From Pseudoduganella rivuli (lineage in GTDB: Bacteria > Pseudomonadota > Gammaproteobacteria > Burkholderiales > Burkholderiaceae_D), in NCBI RefSeq assembly GCF_009674485.1, contig NZ_WKJJ01000031.1, positions 1-64,000 on the forward strand: DNA of 64,000 nucleotides, read 5' to 3'. Under the pieces are notes generated by a model, which was not told where the DNA came from, did not search any database, and worked only from the letters and a program-made list of their open reading frames with translations. A program made the position numbers and the translations under genes. This document shows positions 34,713 through 43,204 of the stretch, piece after piece; within the stretch, counting starts at the first letter, position 1, and the number at the start of each line of letters is the position of its first letter.

Positions 34713-35704
34713 CGGGGACCCAGCACGTCCGTGATGGCCTGGTACACCCGCACCGGTTCCTCGGCAATCCGGTTCAGGACATACAGGAAGTGCTCTTCGC
34801 CAAACACCGCGTATTCGCGCGTGGCGTATCCCTGCGCGCGCAACGCGGCCACCTGTTCCGTGCCCAGGCCGTCCAGCGACTCGAATTCGTACCGTCCCGG
34901 CGCGATGCCGTCCTGCGCGATCAATGCCGTCACGTCGTGCTGGATCGCCCGGTCATGCGTGGCGATCGAACACAAATGGCCGGAGCGCAGCAGGGTGGCC
35001 GCATAAGAACGGTAGGCTTGCGCCAGTTCCGGGCTGTTGCGCGGGTAGGAGACGCTGTCGGGTTCCTGAAACGCCCCTTTCACGAGACGGATGCGGCCGG
35101 GGATTTCCATCAGGCGCGGCAAGTCTTGCGCGCTGCGGTGGCGCCGCGCCGGCATCGTGATGCCGACGTTGGCGTAGCCGTCGCCATGCAGCCGCGCATA
35201 CAGGCGGTAAATGGCGTCCGTGCGGTCGAAGTTTTCCATCGAAATCATCGCTTCGCGTCCGGAGCCTGCAGCCGCCTGCACCAGGCGGCGCGCATTGCGG
35301 TAGCCCAGTTCCTCGTCAACCAGCAAGCCCAGGTGCGACAGGTCGAACGAGATCGAGCAATCGTGGCCAGCCGCATCCAGCGCCCGCACCAGGTCCAGGA
35401 ACACGTCCGTCTCGGCATTCGCCAGCGCTTCGTCATGCACGCTTTCGCCCATGTATTCGGCGGACGCCTTGTGGCCCGCCGCCTGGATTTGCGCGACGCG
35501 GCGGACCGCATCGGCCACCGTGCGGCCGGCCACGTAGCGTTGCGATACCTTGTGCATGTATGCCTGCAAGACGGGATCGCTGCAAAAGCGCTCCTTGGCA
35601 TGCTGGTCCAGCGCCAGCGTGCGCAACGCGGTGGCGGCCTGGTCGACAATGGGTTGCCATGCGGCGGGAAAAGAGGGGATGGCAGGAGTGGAAAGCGAGG
35701 GCAC
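34709..35704 (-). CDS. Stand-alone proline dehydrogenase family protein
   Basis: Proline dehydrogenase oxidises proline to pyrroline-5-carboxylate with FAD. The 331-residue protein resembles the PRODH beta/alpha-barrel (ISFDLSHLGLLVDEELGYRN, EAMISMENFDRTDAIYRLYA, GRIRLVKGAFQEP, SYAATLLRSGHLCSIATHD and the C-terminal ARRR-equivalent region FGEEHFLYVLNRIAEEPVRVYQ). No P5C dehydrogenase domain or gene adjoins, unlike the fused PutA usual in proteobacteria. GTG 35704 is chosen because AAGGA ends 6 nt upstream; a TTG at 35719 would overlap that site. It is divergent from an AraC regulator. Confidence 0.82.
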   Translation of the reverse strand: MPSLSTPAIPSFPAAWQPIVDQAATALRTLALDQHAKERFCSDPVLQAYMHKVSQRYVAGRTVADAVRRVAQIQAAGHKASAEYMGESVHDEALANAETDVFLDLVRALDAAGHDCSISFDLSHLGLLVDEELGYRNARRLVQAAAGSGREAMISMENFDRTDAIYRLYARLHGDGYANVGITMPARRHRSAQDLPRLMEIPGRIRLVKGAFQEPDSVSYPRNSPELAQAYRSYAATLLRSGHLCSIATHDRAIQHDVTALIAQDGIAPGRYEFESLDGLGTEQVAALRAQGYATREYAVFGEEHFLYVLNRIAEEPVRVYQAITDVLGPR

Positions 35705-35806
35705 GGCAGGTCCTTTCAACGTCAGTGGGTGACGGCCATCTTGCCGCGCCTGGCCGCGTGGCGCTTGTCTGAAATTGCTGATCCCGTGCTAAAGTGGATA
35801 TCGATC

Positions 35807-36709
35807 ATGCGACACGATATCACTCCGTCAAATAACGCGCCGCATATGGCGGCCAGTGTGTTCGCCGGCTTGTCCGCGACCGGACTGGCGCCGTTGCGCC
35901 GGATCGAGCTGGGCGACGGCATGTCGCTGGCGCTGTGGCGGCGCGCGACGACCGGGCTGGAAATCGCCTATGAACAGCCGGGTCACCACACGCTCGCGTA
36001 TTACTTGCGGGCCGGCAGCGGCACGCGGCGGCAGGGCGACAACAGCGCCTTGCGCGATGGCGACATCTGCAGCCTGCCCGACCGTCACGTGTCGCACTGG
36101 CTGGTGCGCGGCGAACTGACTTTCCTGCACCTGTATTTCACCCCGCAGCAAATCGAACGCCGCGCCGTGCTGGAACTCGATTGCGAACCGCGCGCCGCAC
36201 AATTGCACGACCGGCGCTATGTCGAAGCGGAGAGGCTGGCGCACCTGTGCCAGTCGCTGATGGCCGAACCGGGGCACGATCCCGATGGCCTGCTGCGCGC
36301 GAACACGCTGGCGCATGAAGCGCTCAGCGCCTTGCTGCACGCGCAGGGCAGGGGCGTCGGCGATGCCCAATGGCGCGGCGGCCTGCCGCCGTACCTGCGG
36401 CGCCGGCTGGCCGATTACATCGAAGCGCACCTGGACCAGCCGCTGTCCCTGGGCGCGCTGGCCGCGCAAGCGTGCCTGTCCGAATTCCACTTCCTGCGCG
36501 TGTTCCGCGCCTCGTTCGGCATGCCGCCCCATGCGTGGATTGCCATGCGCCGCATCGAGCGGGCGCGGCAACTGCTGCGCGGCACGGATTGCACCATGCA
36601 GCGCGTGGCGGACGATTGCGGTTACGGGGATCTGGCCCACTTCAGCCGGCGCTTCCGGCAAGCGGTGGGATGCGCGCCGACCCGTTACCGGGCGGCGCTC
36701 AGGGGATGA
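35807..36709 (+). CDS. AraC-family transcriptional regulator
   Basis: The 300-residue protein has an N-terminal sensing region (about 20-190) and two C-terminal helix-turn-helix motifs, LGALAAQACLSEFHFLRVFR and a second ending in GYGDLAHFSRRFRQAVGCAPTRYR, which is the AraC/XylS signature. It is divergent from the proline dehydrogenase gene with about 100 bp between starts and is the natural candidate regulator of it. ATG 35807 is chosen because the frame upstream runs antisense through the dehydrogenase gene. Confidence 0.88.
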   Translation: MRHDITPSNNAPHMAASVFAGLSATGLAPLRRIELGDGMSLALWRRATTGLEIAYEQPGHHTLAYYLRAGSGTRRQGDNSALRDGDICSLPDRHVSHWLVRGELTFLHLYFTPQQIERRAVLELDCEPRAAQLHDRRYVEAERLAHLCQSLMAEPGHDPDGLLRANTLAHEALSALLHAQGRGVGDAQWRGGLPPYLRRRLADYIEAHLDQPLSLGALAAQACLSEFHFLRVFRASFGMPPHAWIAMRRIERARQLLRGTDCTMQRVADDCGYGDLAHFSRRFRQAVGCAPTRYRAALRG

Positions 36710-36712
36710 CGC

Positions 36713-37306
36713 TTAACGGCGCACCACGGTGTGGTTGGTTTCCTTCACCAGGTCGCCGTTGGCGAAGCCAGGATCCTTGGCAAACGTGAAGTCGCCCTGC
36801 GTGCCGTTGTCGAACTGCACTTTTACATGCCACTGCTTGGTGGTCTTCATGTGTTCTTCGACCTTGTTGCCGGCATAGGCGCCGCCCGCCGCGCCGGCAA
36901 TGGTGGCCAGCTTCTTGCCGCTGCCGCCGCCGACCTGGTTGCCCAGCAGGGCGCCCGCCACGCCGCCGGCGATCACGCCGACCGCGCTGCCTTCGCCTTT
37001 TTTCTCGACCACGTTGACGCCCACCACGCGGCCGCACTCGTTGCAGGCGACGGCTTTCGGGTTGGCGGCATTCAGGTGGGACTTGGCGGCAGCCAGCGCC
37101 TTGTCGTATTCGGCTTTCGCGTCGCGCTGGCATTGCATGCGCGCGCCGGAATCCTTTTCTTCGCTGCACAGCTTCTTGTCTTCCGCATAGCGTGCGGCAG
37201 CTTTCTTGGTGTCGGCCGCGTAGACTTCCTTGGCGGTCGGCTGGGCAAGCGCGCCGGCGGACAGGCCGGCCAGCATCAGCGACAGGGTGAGGGTGCGAAT
37301 GTTCAT
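36713..37306 (-). CDS. Glycine-zipper 2TM domain envelope protein
   Basis: The 197-residue protein has a cleavable signal peptide (to AGALAQ, about residue 20), a charged helical region and the glycine zipper VGVIAGGVAGALLGNQVGGG (about 115-150) found in SlyB/17-kDa-antigen type outer-membrane proteins. The C-terminal beta-rich segment contains VKVQFDNGTQGDFTF. No lipobox Cys follows the signal, so it is not an obvious lipoprotein. ATG 37306 has GGAGAAG upstream. It converges with the AraC gene 3 bp away. Confidence 0.8.
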   Translation of the reverse strand: MNIRTLTLSLMLAGLSAGALAQPTAKEVYAADTKKAAARYAEDKKLCSEEKDSGARMQCQRDAKAEYDKALAAAKSHLNAANPKAVACNECGRVVGVNVVEKKGEGSAVGVIAGGVAGALLGNQVGGGSGKKLATIAGAAGGAYAGNKVEEHMKTTKQWHVKVQFDNGTQGDFTFAKDPGFANGDLVKETNHTVVRR

Positions 37307-37399
37307 GGTGTTCTTCTCCGGTAACTGGTGGTCAACGCAGTATAGCGTTGACCAATAGCCGCACGGAAATGAAATGGCAACGAATTGCAACAGAGAAAT

Positions 37400-37819
37400 T
37401 CAGCCGTAAGCGCCGCCCGTGTACAGCAAATCGAACAGGCGTGAAATCGTGGCGATCAGGCCGGTGGCACCCACCATCATGGTTGCGACCAGGATCACGG
37501 CCAGCGGCCAGCGCGCGTTCGACTGCTTGCCCGAATGCGGGTTGTAGCGCGCATCCCACTTGTCGTCCGGCGTCAGTCCCAGCACCAGCGCTTCCAGGAA
37601 GCCGATCAGGATCGAGATGAACAGCGGCAGCAGCTTGAAGTAGATGTCGGCCTGCGGCGCGACCGCCATCACGATGCCGACGCAGGCAATGCTGGCCGTG
37701 TGCAGCAAGCCGCCCATGTCGCCCCAGCCTTTCAAATAATAGCGGTGGACGCCGGCGCCCCCCAGCAGGGCGGCGAGCAGGGTGGCGAAAGTCTTGTTCT
37801 TGTGTGGAGCAAAGGACAT
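37400..37819 (-). CDS. TM2 domain-containing membrane protein
   Basis: The 139-residue protein starts with a TM2 domain: FATLLAALLGGAGVHRYYLKGW, then a second helix and the DDKWDARYNPHS segment, and a third membrane helix at 108-128. TM2 proteins are small membrane proteins of unknown role. The start at 37819 is the ATG just before the first helix; its ribosome-binding site is weak. Confidence 0.75.
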   Translation of the reverse strand: MSFAPHKNKTFATLLAALLGGAGVHRYYLKGWGDMGGLLHTASIACVGIVMAVAPQADIYFKLLPLFISILIGFLEALVLGLTPDDKWDARYNPHSGKQSNARWPLAVILVATMMVGATGLIATISRLFDLLYTGGAYG

Positions 37820-37961
37820 GGTGGCTGGCGGAGCTGAAAAACCGCAGTATCGGGCAAAACGCGGCCGCCGCACAGCATTTTTTCGCTATAAATGCTTGTC
37901 CTTGCGTTCATAGTAGGGGATAATCTTTGATTGCCCCAAACCCATCCTTGTCAACATCAGC

Positions 37962-37991
37962 TTGATGCACGGAGAGAAAGCACGCTATAAT
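37962..37991 (+). promoter_or_regulatory. Sigma-70 promoter of the rpsP operon
   Basis: TTGATG (37962-37967) and TATAAT (37986-37991) are 18 bp apart and 41 bp upstream of the rpsP start codon. This is the best promoter match in the window. Confidence 0.75.
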
Positions 37992-38031
37992 CTGCGGCTT
38001 TTTCCGTCTCAGCACATTTTTTGGAAATATT

Positions 38032-38280
38032 ATGGTCGTTATTCGTTTAGCTCGTGGTGGCGCCAAAAAGCGCCCGTTCTACAACATCGTTGCAACCGAT
38101 TCGCGTAACCGTCGCGACGGCCGCTTCATCGAGCGCATTGGTTTCTACAACCCAATGGCTTCCGGCGCAGCTGAAGGCTTCCGCATCACCGAAGACCGTC
38201 TGGCCCACTGGACCAGCGTTGGCGCGCAACTGTCGCCAGCCGTGGCACGCCTGGTTGCTGCCAACAAAAAAGCAGCTTAA
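38032..38280 (+). CDS. rpsP: 30S ribosomal protein S16
   Basis: Small-subunit ribosomal protein, 82 residues, beginning [20 protein letters not shown], with the conserved [19 protein letters not shown] segment. Complete and of normal length. First gene of rpsP-rimM-trmD-rplS, an operon that couples ribosomal proteins to ribosome and tRNA maturation factors. Confidence 0.98.
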   Translation: MVVIRLARGGAKKRPFYNIVATDSRNRRDGRFIERIGFYNPMASGAAEGFRITEDRLAHWTSVGAQLSPAVARLVAANKKAA

Positions 38281-38286
38281 TACTGC

Positions 38287-38844
38287 TTGACCGGTTTGGC
38301 TGACGTGAAGGCATCCGGGGTGCAAATCCCCGACGACCTGGTGCAAGTAGGCTTTGTCTACGGCGCCTACGGTATCACTGGCGGAATCCGGGTACGCCCG
38401 TTTTCCGAAGAAGCGGATGCCTTGCTGCACGCTAAAACCTGGTGGCTGGATAAACCCGGCCTGCATGAAGTCGACGTGCGCCGCGCCAAGCTGCATGGCG
38501 GCGACGTCGTCACCACGATCGTGGATGTCAGCGACAGGAATGTTGCGGAAGCGCTCAAAGGCGCCGCCGTCTACATCCGCCGCTCGGATTTCCCGGTCCT
38601 GGAAGAAGACGAGTTTTACTGGTCCGATCTGATCGGGCTGGCTGTAGAAAACCTGCAAGGCGCAAGCCTGGGCGTCGTCGCCGACATGATGAGCAACGGC
38701 CCGCAGTCGATACTGCGTGTCGCGCCAGTCGTGCCTGACGGTGAAACCGCGCCGGAACGCCTGATTCCGTTTGTTGACCAGTTCATCATCAAGGTGGACC
38801 AGGAAGCAAAGAAAATCACGGTGGACTGGGGCCTGGATTACTAA
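38287..38844 (+). CDS. rimM: Ribosome maturation factor RimM
   Basis: RimM binds S19 and helps to mature the 30S head. The 185-residue protein has the N-terminal barrel with [20 protein letters not shown] and the C-terminal PRC-barrel ending in VDWGLDY. The start is uncertain: TTG at 38287, 6 bp after the rpsP stop, or GTG at 38305. Neither has a strong ribosome-binding site, which suggests translational coupling to rpsP. Confidence 0.93.
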   Translation: MTGLADVKASGVQIPDDLVQVGFVYGAYGITGGIRVRPFSEEADALLHAKTWWLDKPGLHEVDVRRAKLHGGDVVTTIVDVSDRNVAEALKGAAVYIRRSDFPVLEEDEFYWSDLIGLAVENLQGASLGVVADMMSNGPQSILRVAPVVPDGETAPERLIPFVDQFIIKVDQEAKKITVDWGLDY

Positions 38845-38855
38845 CCGGGGACGTC

Positions 38856-39617
38856 ATGCAATTCGATGTTGTGACGCTGTTCCCGGAAATGTTCGCTGCG
38901 CTGACGCAATCGGGTGTGACCCGCCGCGCGCACGAACAGGGCAAGTGGAGCCTGTCGCTGTGGAATCCCCGTGATTTCACGACCGACAATCACCGCACCG
39001 TGGATGATCGCCCCTATGGCGGCGGCCCCGGCATGGTGATGCTGGCCAAACCGCTGGAATTGACCATCGCTGCCGCGAAGCAGCGCCAGGTCGATGCCGG
39101 GTTGCCGGCGCCCCGCGTGGTGTTCATGTCGCCGCAAGGCAAACAGCTGACGCACGAAAAAGTGGTGCAGCTGAAAGCCGAACCGGGCCTGGTGGTGCTG
39201 TGCGGCCGCTATGAAGCAGTGGACCAGCGTTTGCTGGACCGCTGCGTCGACGAGGAAATCAGCCTGGGCGACTTCGTGTTGTCCGGCGGCGAATTGCCGG
39301 CCATGGCGCTGATGGATGCCGTGGTGCGCCTGATACCGGGCGTGCTGAACACCGATGCCTCCGCCGTTGAAGACAGCTTCGTCAACGGCTTGCTGGATTC
39401 GCCGCATTACACGCGGCCTGAAACGTATGAAGGCGTGACCGTGCCGCCCGTGCTGTTGGGCGGTAACCATGCCGAGATCGTCAAGTGGCGCCGCCAGCGC
39501 ATGCTGGAGGCCACCAGCCGGAAACGGCCGGACTTGCTGGTCAAGGCGCGCGCAGCAGGTTTGCTGACGCGCCAGGATGAAAAGTTTTTGGCGGATTTAG
39601 AAAAATCCGCTATGTAG
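38856..39617 (+). CDS. trmD: tRNA (guanine-N1)-methyltransferase
   Basis: TrmD makes m1G37 in tRNAs with a G36 and prevents frameshifting. The 253-residue SPOUT enzyme has the trefoil-knot motifs [40 protein letters not shown] and the catalytic Asp region [14 protein letters not shown]. It is complete, 11 bp after rimM. Confidence 0.97.
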   Translation: MQFDVVTLFPEMFAALTQSGVTRRAHEQGKWSLSLWNPRDFTTDNHRTVDDRPYGGGPGMVMLAKPLELTIAAAKQRQVDAGLPAPRVVFMSPQGKQLTHEKVVQLKAEPGLVVLCGRYEAVDQRLLDRCVDEEISLGDFVLSGGELPAMALMDAVVRLIPGVLNTDASAVEDSFVNGLLDSPHYTRPETYEGVTVPPVLLGGNHAEIVKWRRQRMLEATSRKRPDLLVKARAAGLLTRQDEKFLADLEKSAM

Positions 39618-39637
39618 CAGGCTTCACGCCTGCTTGT
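39616..39637 (+). terminator. Hairpin at the end of trmD
   Basis: AGCAGGC, loop TTCAC and GCCTGCT followed by TGTTT begin inside the trmD stop codon. It may attenuate transcription into rplS, giving separate L19 control, or may be a weak terminator. Confidence 0.45.
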
Positions 39638-39698
39638 TTAACCCCATCCTCTACCGGGCGATGTGCGCGCCGGCAAGATGGTCATTGGAGTCATTTAA

Positions 39699-40085
39699 AT
39701 GAACCTGATTCAACAACTCGAGCAAGAAGAAATCGCTCGCCTGGGCAAAAACATTCCTGAGTTTGCACCTGGCGACACCGTGGTCGTTAACGTGAACGTA
39801 GTCGAAGGCACCCGCAAGCGCGCCCAGGCTTACGAAGGCGTTGTGATCTCCCGTCGTAACCGTGGCCTGAACTCGAACTTCATCGTTCGTAAAATCTCGT
39901 CCGGCGAAGGCGTTGAGCGTACCTTCCAGCTGTACTCCCCGCTGATCGCTTCGATCGAAGTGAAACGCCGTGGTGACGTACGTCGCGCCAAGCTGTACTA
40001 CCTGCGCGACCGTTCGGGCAAATCCGCACGTATCAAGGAAAAACTGCCAAACCGCCGTCCAGCAGCGGCAAAAGCAGACGCGTAA
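39699..40085 (+). CDS. rplS: 50S ribosomal protein L19
   Basis: Large-subunit protein at the 30S-50S interface, 128 residues, with [33 protein letters not shown] and [24 protein letters not shown]. Complete. TTGGAG lies just upstream of the ATG. Last gene of the operon, followed by a strong terminator. Confidence 0.98.
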   Translation: MNLIQQLEQEEIARLGKNIPEFAPGDTVVVNVNVVEGTRKRAQAYEGVVISRRNRGLNSNFIVRKISSGEGVERTFQLYSPLIASIEVKRRGDVRRAKLYYLRDRSGKSARIKEKLPNRRPAAAKADA

Positions 40086-40105
40086 TCGCGTTCTGGGTTT
40101 GGGGG

Positions 40106-40135
40106 AAAGGGGCGCCTGGGTGGCGCCCCTTTTTT
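40106..40135 (+). terminator. Rho-independent terminator after rplS
   Basis: AAAGGGGCGCC, loop TGGGT and GGCGCCCCTTTTTT, 20 bp after the rplS stop. Confidence 0.92.
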
Positions 40136-40165
40136 GCTTATAGCACATGATAACGCGAGGCAGCC

Positions 40166-40831
40166 TTGGCCAAATTAGCATTCGACCCGCAGCAGTTACC
40201 GATAGAAGCCATCGCCGGCGAAGCCGCCGTCGCGCTGGAGCGCCTGGCGCCTGACTGGCTGCGCGCGCGCTTCGCGCAACCGCCCGAGTGGACGCCGGAA
40301 GCGGCCGATGAGGCGCAGATGTCACGCAAGGCGCAGCCGACGCCGGCAGCCGTGCTGATACCGCTGGTGGCGCGCGAGGACGGACTGCATGTCTTGCTGA
40401 CGCAGCGCACCGCGCACCTGACGGACCACGCCGGCCAGATCAGCTTCCCGGGCGGCCGTGCGGAAGATTTCGATGACGGCCCGGTCGACACGGCGCTGCG
40501 CGAATCGGAAGAGGAAATCGGCCTGGCGCGCAGCCACGTGGACGTGCTGGGAACCTTGCCCGTGTATTACACCGGCACCGGCTATGCCGTGACGCCCGTG
40601 GTGGCGCTGGTGCATCCGCCGTTCGAACTGACGGCCGACCCGCACGAAGTGGCGGAAATCTTCGAGGTGCCGCTGTCGTTCCTGATGGATGGATTGAACC
40701 ACCAGCGCATCCTGGCGGAGCTGGCCGATATCCGCCGCCGCTTTTACGCGATGCCGTACCAGGGCTATTACATCTGGGGCGCGACGGCCGGCATGCTGCG
40801 CAACCTGTTCCACTTCCTGCGCGCGGAATAA
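40166..40831 (+). CDS. CoA pyrophosphatase, Nudix NudL family
   Basis: NudL-type enzymes hydrolyse CoA to 4'-phosphopantetheine and 3',5'-ADP. The 221-residue protein has the family-specific motif LLTQRTAHLTDHAGQISFPG followed by the Nudix box ending in TALRESEEEIGL. The spacing of the first acidic residue in the box is as in the NudL subfamily rather than in MutT. It lies just after the rplS terminator and is followed by the CobD/CbiB-like gene. Confidence 0.88.
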   Translation: MAKLAFDPQQLPIEAIAGEAAVALERLAPDWLRARFAQPPEWTPEAADEAQMSRKAQPTPAAVLIPLVAREDGLHVLLTQRTAHLTDHAGQISFPGGRAEDFDDGPVDTALRESEEEIGLARSHVDVLGTLPVYYTGTGYAVTPVVALVHPPFELTADPHEVAEIFEVPLSFLMDGLNHQRILAELADIRRRFYAMPYQGYYIWGATAGMLRNLFHFLRAE

Positions 40832-40918
40832 GCAGGGACGGCCTTTAGTGTTTGATTCCGGCGGGGCTGTGCGTTATCGTAGCGGGCATTAAGTAGCCGC
40901 GTAAATTAAGGACCACTG

Positions 40919-41878
40919 ATGACATTTCTTTCCATTCTGTGTGCACTGCTGCTGGAGCAGATGAAACCGCTCCGTGCGGATAATCCCATCTATGCCGAGA
41001 TCAAGTCGCTGGCAGTGCGCATGGAAGCGTGGTTCAACGCGGGGCACGCCAGCCACGGCCGCATGGGCTGGTTCCTGATGATGGCTGCGCTGGTGGGACC
41101 GACCGCCATCATTTACTGGGTGCTGCTGTACTACAAGCTGGTGCTGGTGGCATTTGGCTGGAACGTGCTGATGGTGTACCTGACCCTGGGCTTCCGCCAT
41201 TACAGCCACTATTTCACGTCGATCCAGCTGGCGCTGAATGCGGGCGACGAATCGGCGGCCCGCACGCTGCTGGCCGAATGGACCAAGACCGATACGGTCG
41301 GCATGGAAGCGGGCGAGATTGCCCGCATTGCCGTGGAAAAGGCGCTGATCACCACGCACCGCAGCGTGTTCGGCGTGTTCTTCTGGTTCCTGATGCCCTT
41401 GGGCCCTGCCGGCGCCGTGCTGTACCGCGTTTCCGAATATTTGTCGCGCGCGTGGAATGAGCCGGAACACATGCGCAACGAAGCATTTGGCGAATTTGCC
41501 GCCAGGGCGTTTTACTGGATCGACTGGATTCCCGTGCGCCTGACGGCCGTCGCGTTTGCCGTGGTCGGCAACTTTGAAGATGCGATTTACGCGTGGCGCA
41601 ATTTCGCGCACCGCTGGTCCGACGAAGCGCGCGGCATCATCCTTGCCGCCGGCGGCGGCGCCATGGGCGTGCGCCTCGGCACGCCGCAGGAAACCGCGGC
41701 CCGCGTGCTGCCTGCCGATGCCGCCACGGTCGACAGCGGCGACATGGAAGGCGAGGCGCTGCCGGGCGAAGAGCCGGGCGTGCGTTCGCTGCAATCGACG
41801 GTAGGCCTGGTGTGGCGCGCGCTGGTGCTGTGGATGCTGTTGCTGCTGTTGTTGTCGGGCGCGGTCTGGCTCAGCTGA
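40919..41878 (+). CDS. CobD/CbiB family membrane protein
   Basis: The 319-residue integral membrane protein has several hydrophobic segments and resembles the CobD/CbiB family (FLSILCALLLEQMKPL at the start, EPEHMRNEAFGEFAARAFYW and WIPVRLTAVAFAVVGNFEDA). CbiB proper attaches aminopropanol in cobalamin synthesis, but in Burkholderiales this gene stands apart from cobalamin genes and may have another role (AmpE-like). No cob genes are nearby. Confidence 0.75.
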   Translation: MTFLSILCALLLEQMKPLRADNPIYAEIKSLAVRMEAWFNAGHASHGRMGWFLMMAALVGPTAIIYWVLLYYKLVLVAFGWNVLMVYLTLGFRHYSHYFTSIQLALNAGDESAARTLLAEWTKTDTVGMEAGEIARIAVEKALITTHRSVFGVFFWFLMPLGPAGAVLYRVSEYLSRAWNEPEHMRNEAFGEFAARAFYWIDWIPVRLTAVAFAVVGNFEDAIYAWRNFAHRWSDEARGIILAAGGGAMGVRLGTPQETAARVLPADAATVDSGDMEGEALPGEEPGVRSLQSTVGLVWRALVLWMLLLLLLSGAVWLS

Positions 41879-42043
41879 GCTCCACTCCCTTCCGATGCCG
41901 GCGCGGGCCGCTTGTCCGCGCCGCGCCACATTCCTTCCACTGAAAGAAAACCGATACTCTGCCAGAGTTACAATAGCAGCTTTGGCGGAGCTGCTTCCCT
42001 GTTACAGCCCGTCAATGCGGCTTTCAAATCAAGTACTTACTCG

Positions 42044-42074
42044 CTTAGGTCTTCTATAAGATATAATACCTAAG
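42044..42074. promoter_or_regulatory. Promoter with flanking palindrome upstream of DUF3579 gene
   Basis: CTTAGGT (42044-42050) and ACCTAAG (42068-42074) are perfect inverted arms that enclose a perfect TATAAT (42062-42067). The -35 is weak (TTACTC at 19 bp). The arms around the -10 box suggest a repressor site. Confidence 0.5.
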
Positions 42075-42111
42075 ATTTTTCACGCACCCCCTGGTTTCCA
42101 GCGAGTCCCAT

Positions 42112-42450
42112 ATGGCCGAGTCAGCGCAACCCACGAAAGAACGGGCCAAAGAGTTCTTTATCCTAGGTCTCACAGCGGATGGAAAACAATTCCGTCCCAG
42201 CGATTGGGCAGAACGCCTGTGCGGCGTCATGTCCTGCTTCCGTCCCGAAGGCAGCGGCGGGCCGAACGCCCACCTGCAATATTCGCCGCTGGTGCGGCCC
42301 ACTGTCGTCAATAACACCAAAGCCGTCGTGGTCAGCCACGAATTGCGCGAAGTGGAGCCGATGGCGTACCACTTCGTCGTCAACTTCGCGAAAGATAACG
42401 GCTTGCAGCTCGTCGATGCCTGCTTCCTGCCGATGCCGGGCGATCGCTAG
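42112..42450 (+). CDS. DUF3579 domain-containing protein
   Basis: A 112-residue protein that matches the betaproteobacterial DUF3579 pattern (FFILGLTADGKQFRPSDWAERLCGVMSCF, SPLVRPTVVNNTKAVVVS, LREVEPMAYHFVVNFAKDN). The function of the family is unknown. It is soluble. It converges with the following secreted-protein gene with only 3 bp between the stop codons. Confidence 0.85.
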   Translation: MAESAQPTKERAKEFFILGLTADGKQFRPSDWAERLCGVMSCFRPEGSGGPNAHLQYSPLVRPTVVNNTKAVVVSHELREVEPMAYHFVVNFAKDNGLQLVDACFLPMPGDR

Positions 42451-42453
42451 AAG

Positions 42454-43071
42454 CTAACCGCGCGGCGGCAACGGCTGCTGCGCCATGCAGTGCACCAGTT
42501 TGCCGACAAAGCGGTCGCGCAGCGATGCATATTCGGCATAGTTGCGGAATTCGCGCATCGCGGGCGGCTGCGCCAGGATATACGCGGTGCCGATCACGCC
42601 GGACTCCTGGTGCGCGAAACTGTAAAAGCTCAGCGGGCCGCCGCCATCGATGCCGGCCTGGTTCAGCGCCATCACTTCCACGCCATCCTGGCGCGTCACT
42701 TCCAGCGGATTCGCACCTTCGCCGCGCGTATCGGAAAACATTTCCATGTAAGCCAGCACGGCCGCCCGGTCTTGCTCGAACTGGCCATCGGCGGACTTTT
42801 CCACCTTCAGGTTGACCAGCGGCGCGCGGCTGTCCTTGTGCAGCATGAGGCGGTAGCCGTCGACCGTCGACACTTTGGCGGCGCCATTGCGGGTCTGCAC
42901 TTCGCGGAACTGCTTGTTGGCCGGCAGGCGCGCGCTGGAGGCGACGCGGAATTCGCCGTCGTCGAAACAGTGGGCCAGGCCGCCCAGGGGATCGGTCGCG
43001 CGTTCCTGGGCCATGGCGGGCGCCATGGCGATTGCAGTTCCCATTGCCAGCAGCGCTAACAGTCGTTTCAT
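42454..43071 (-). CDS. Secreted hypothetical protein
   Basis: A 205-residue protein with a clear signal peptide (MKRLLALLAMGTAIAMAPAMAQ, cleavage near 22), so it is periplasmic or secreted. Readable segments are LGGLAHCFDDGEFRVASS and FRNYAEYASLRDRFVGKLVHCM; the two Cys (near residues 35 and 195) could form a disulfide. I do not recognise the family. Confidence 0.75.
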   Translation of the reverse strand: MKRLLALLAMGTAIAMAPAMAQERATDPLGGLAHCFDDGEFRVASSARLPANKQFREVQTRNGAAKVSTVDGYRLMLHKDSRAPLVNLKVEKSADGQFEQDRAAVLAYMEMFSDTRGEGANPLEVTRQDGVEVMALNQAGIDGGGPLSFYSFAHQESGVIGTAYILAQPPAMREFRNYAEYASLRDRFVGKLVHCMAQQPLPPRG

Positions 43072-43204
43072 GCAGGTTGTTCAAAATGAATGAAGCCAGC
43101 AGTATAGACGCCGGAACCTGCCTGAAAATGCGCGCTTTGTCACACCGGCAAGTTGGCGTACGATAGCGACTCCCTTAGCGTTTCCTCAATATTGACTTGC
43201 GCCC

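Noticed and set aside
34415-35806. An upstream extension of the AraC gene giving a 764-residue protein
   Set aside because: The extra 464 codons run antisense through the end of the LysE gene and all of the proline dehydrogenase gene and contain no domain. The AraC protein is complete from ATG 35807.
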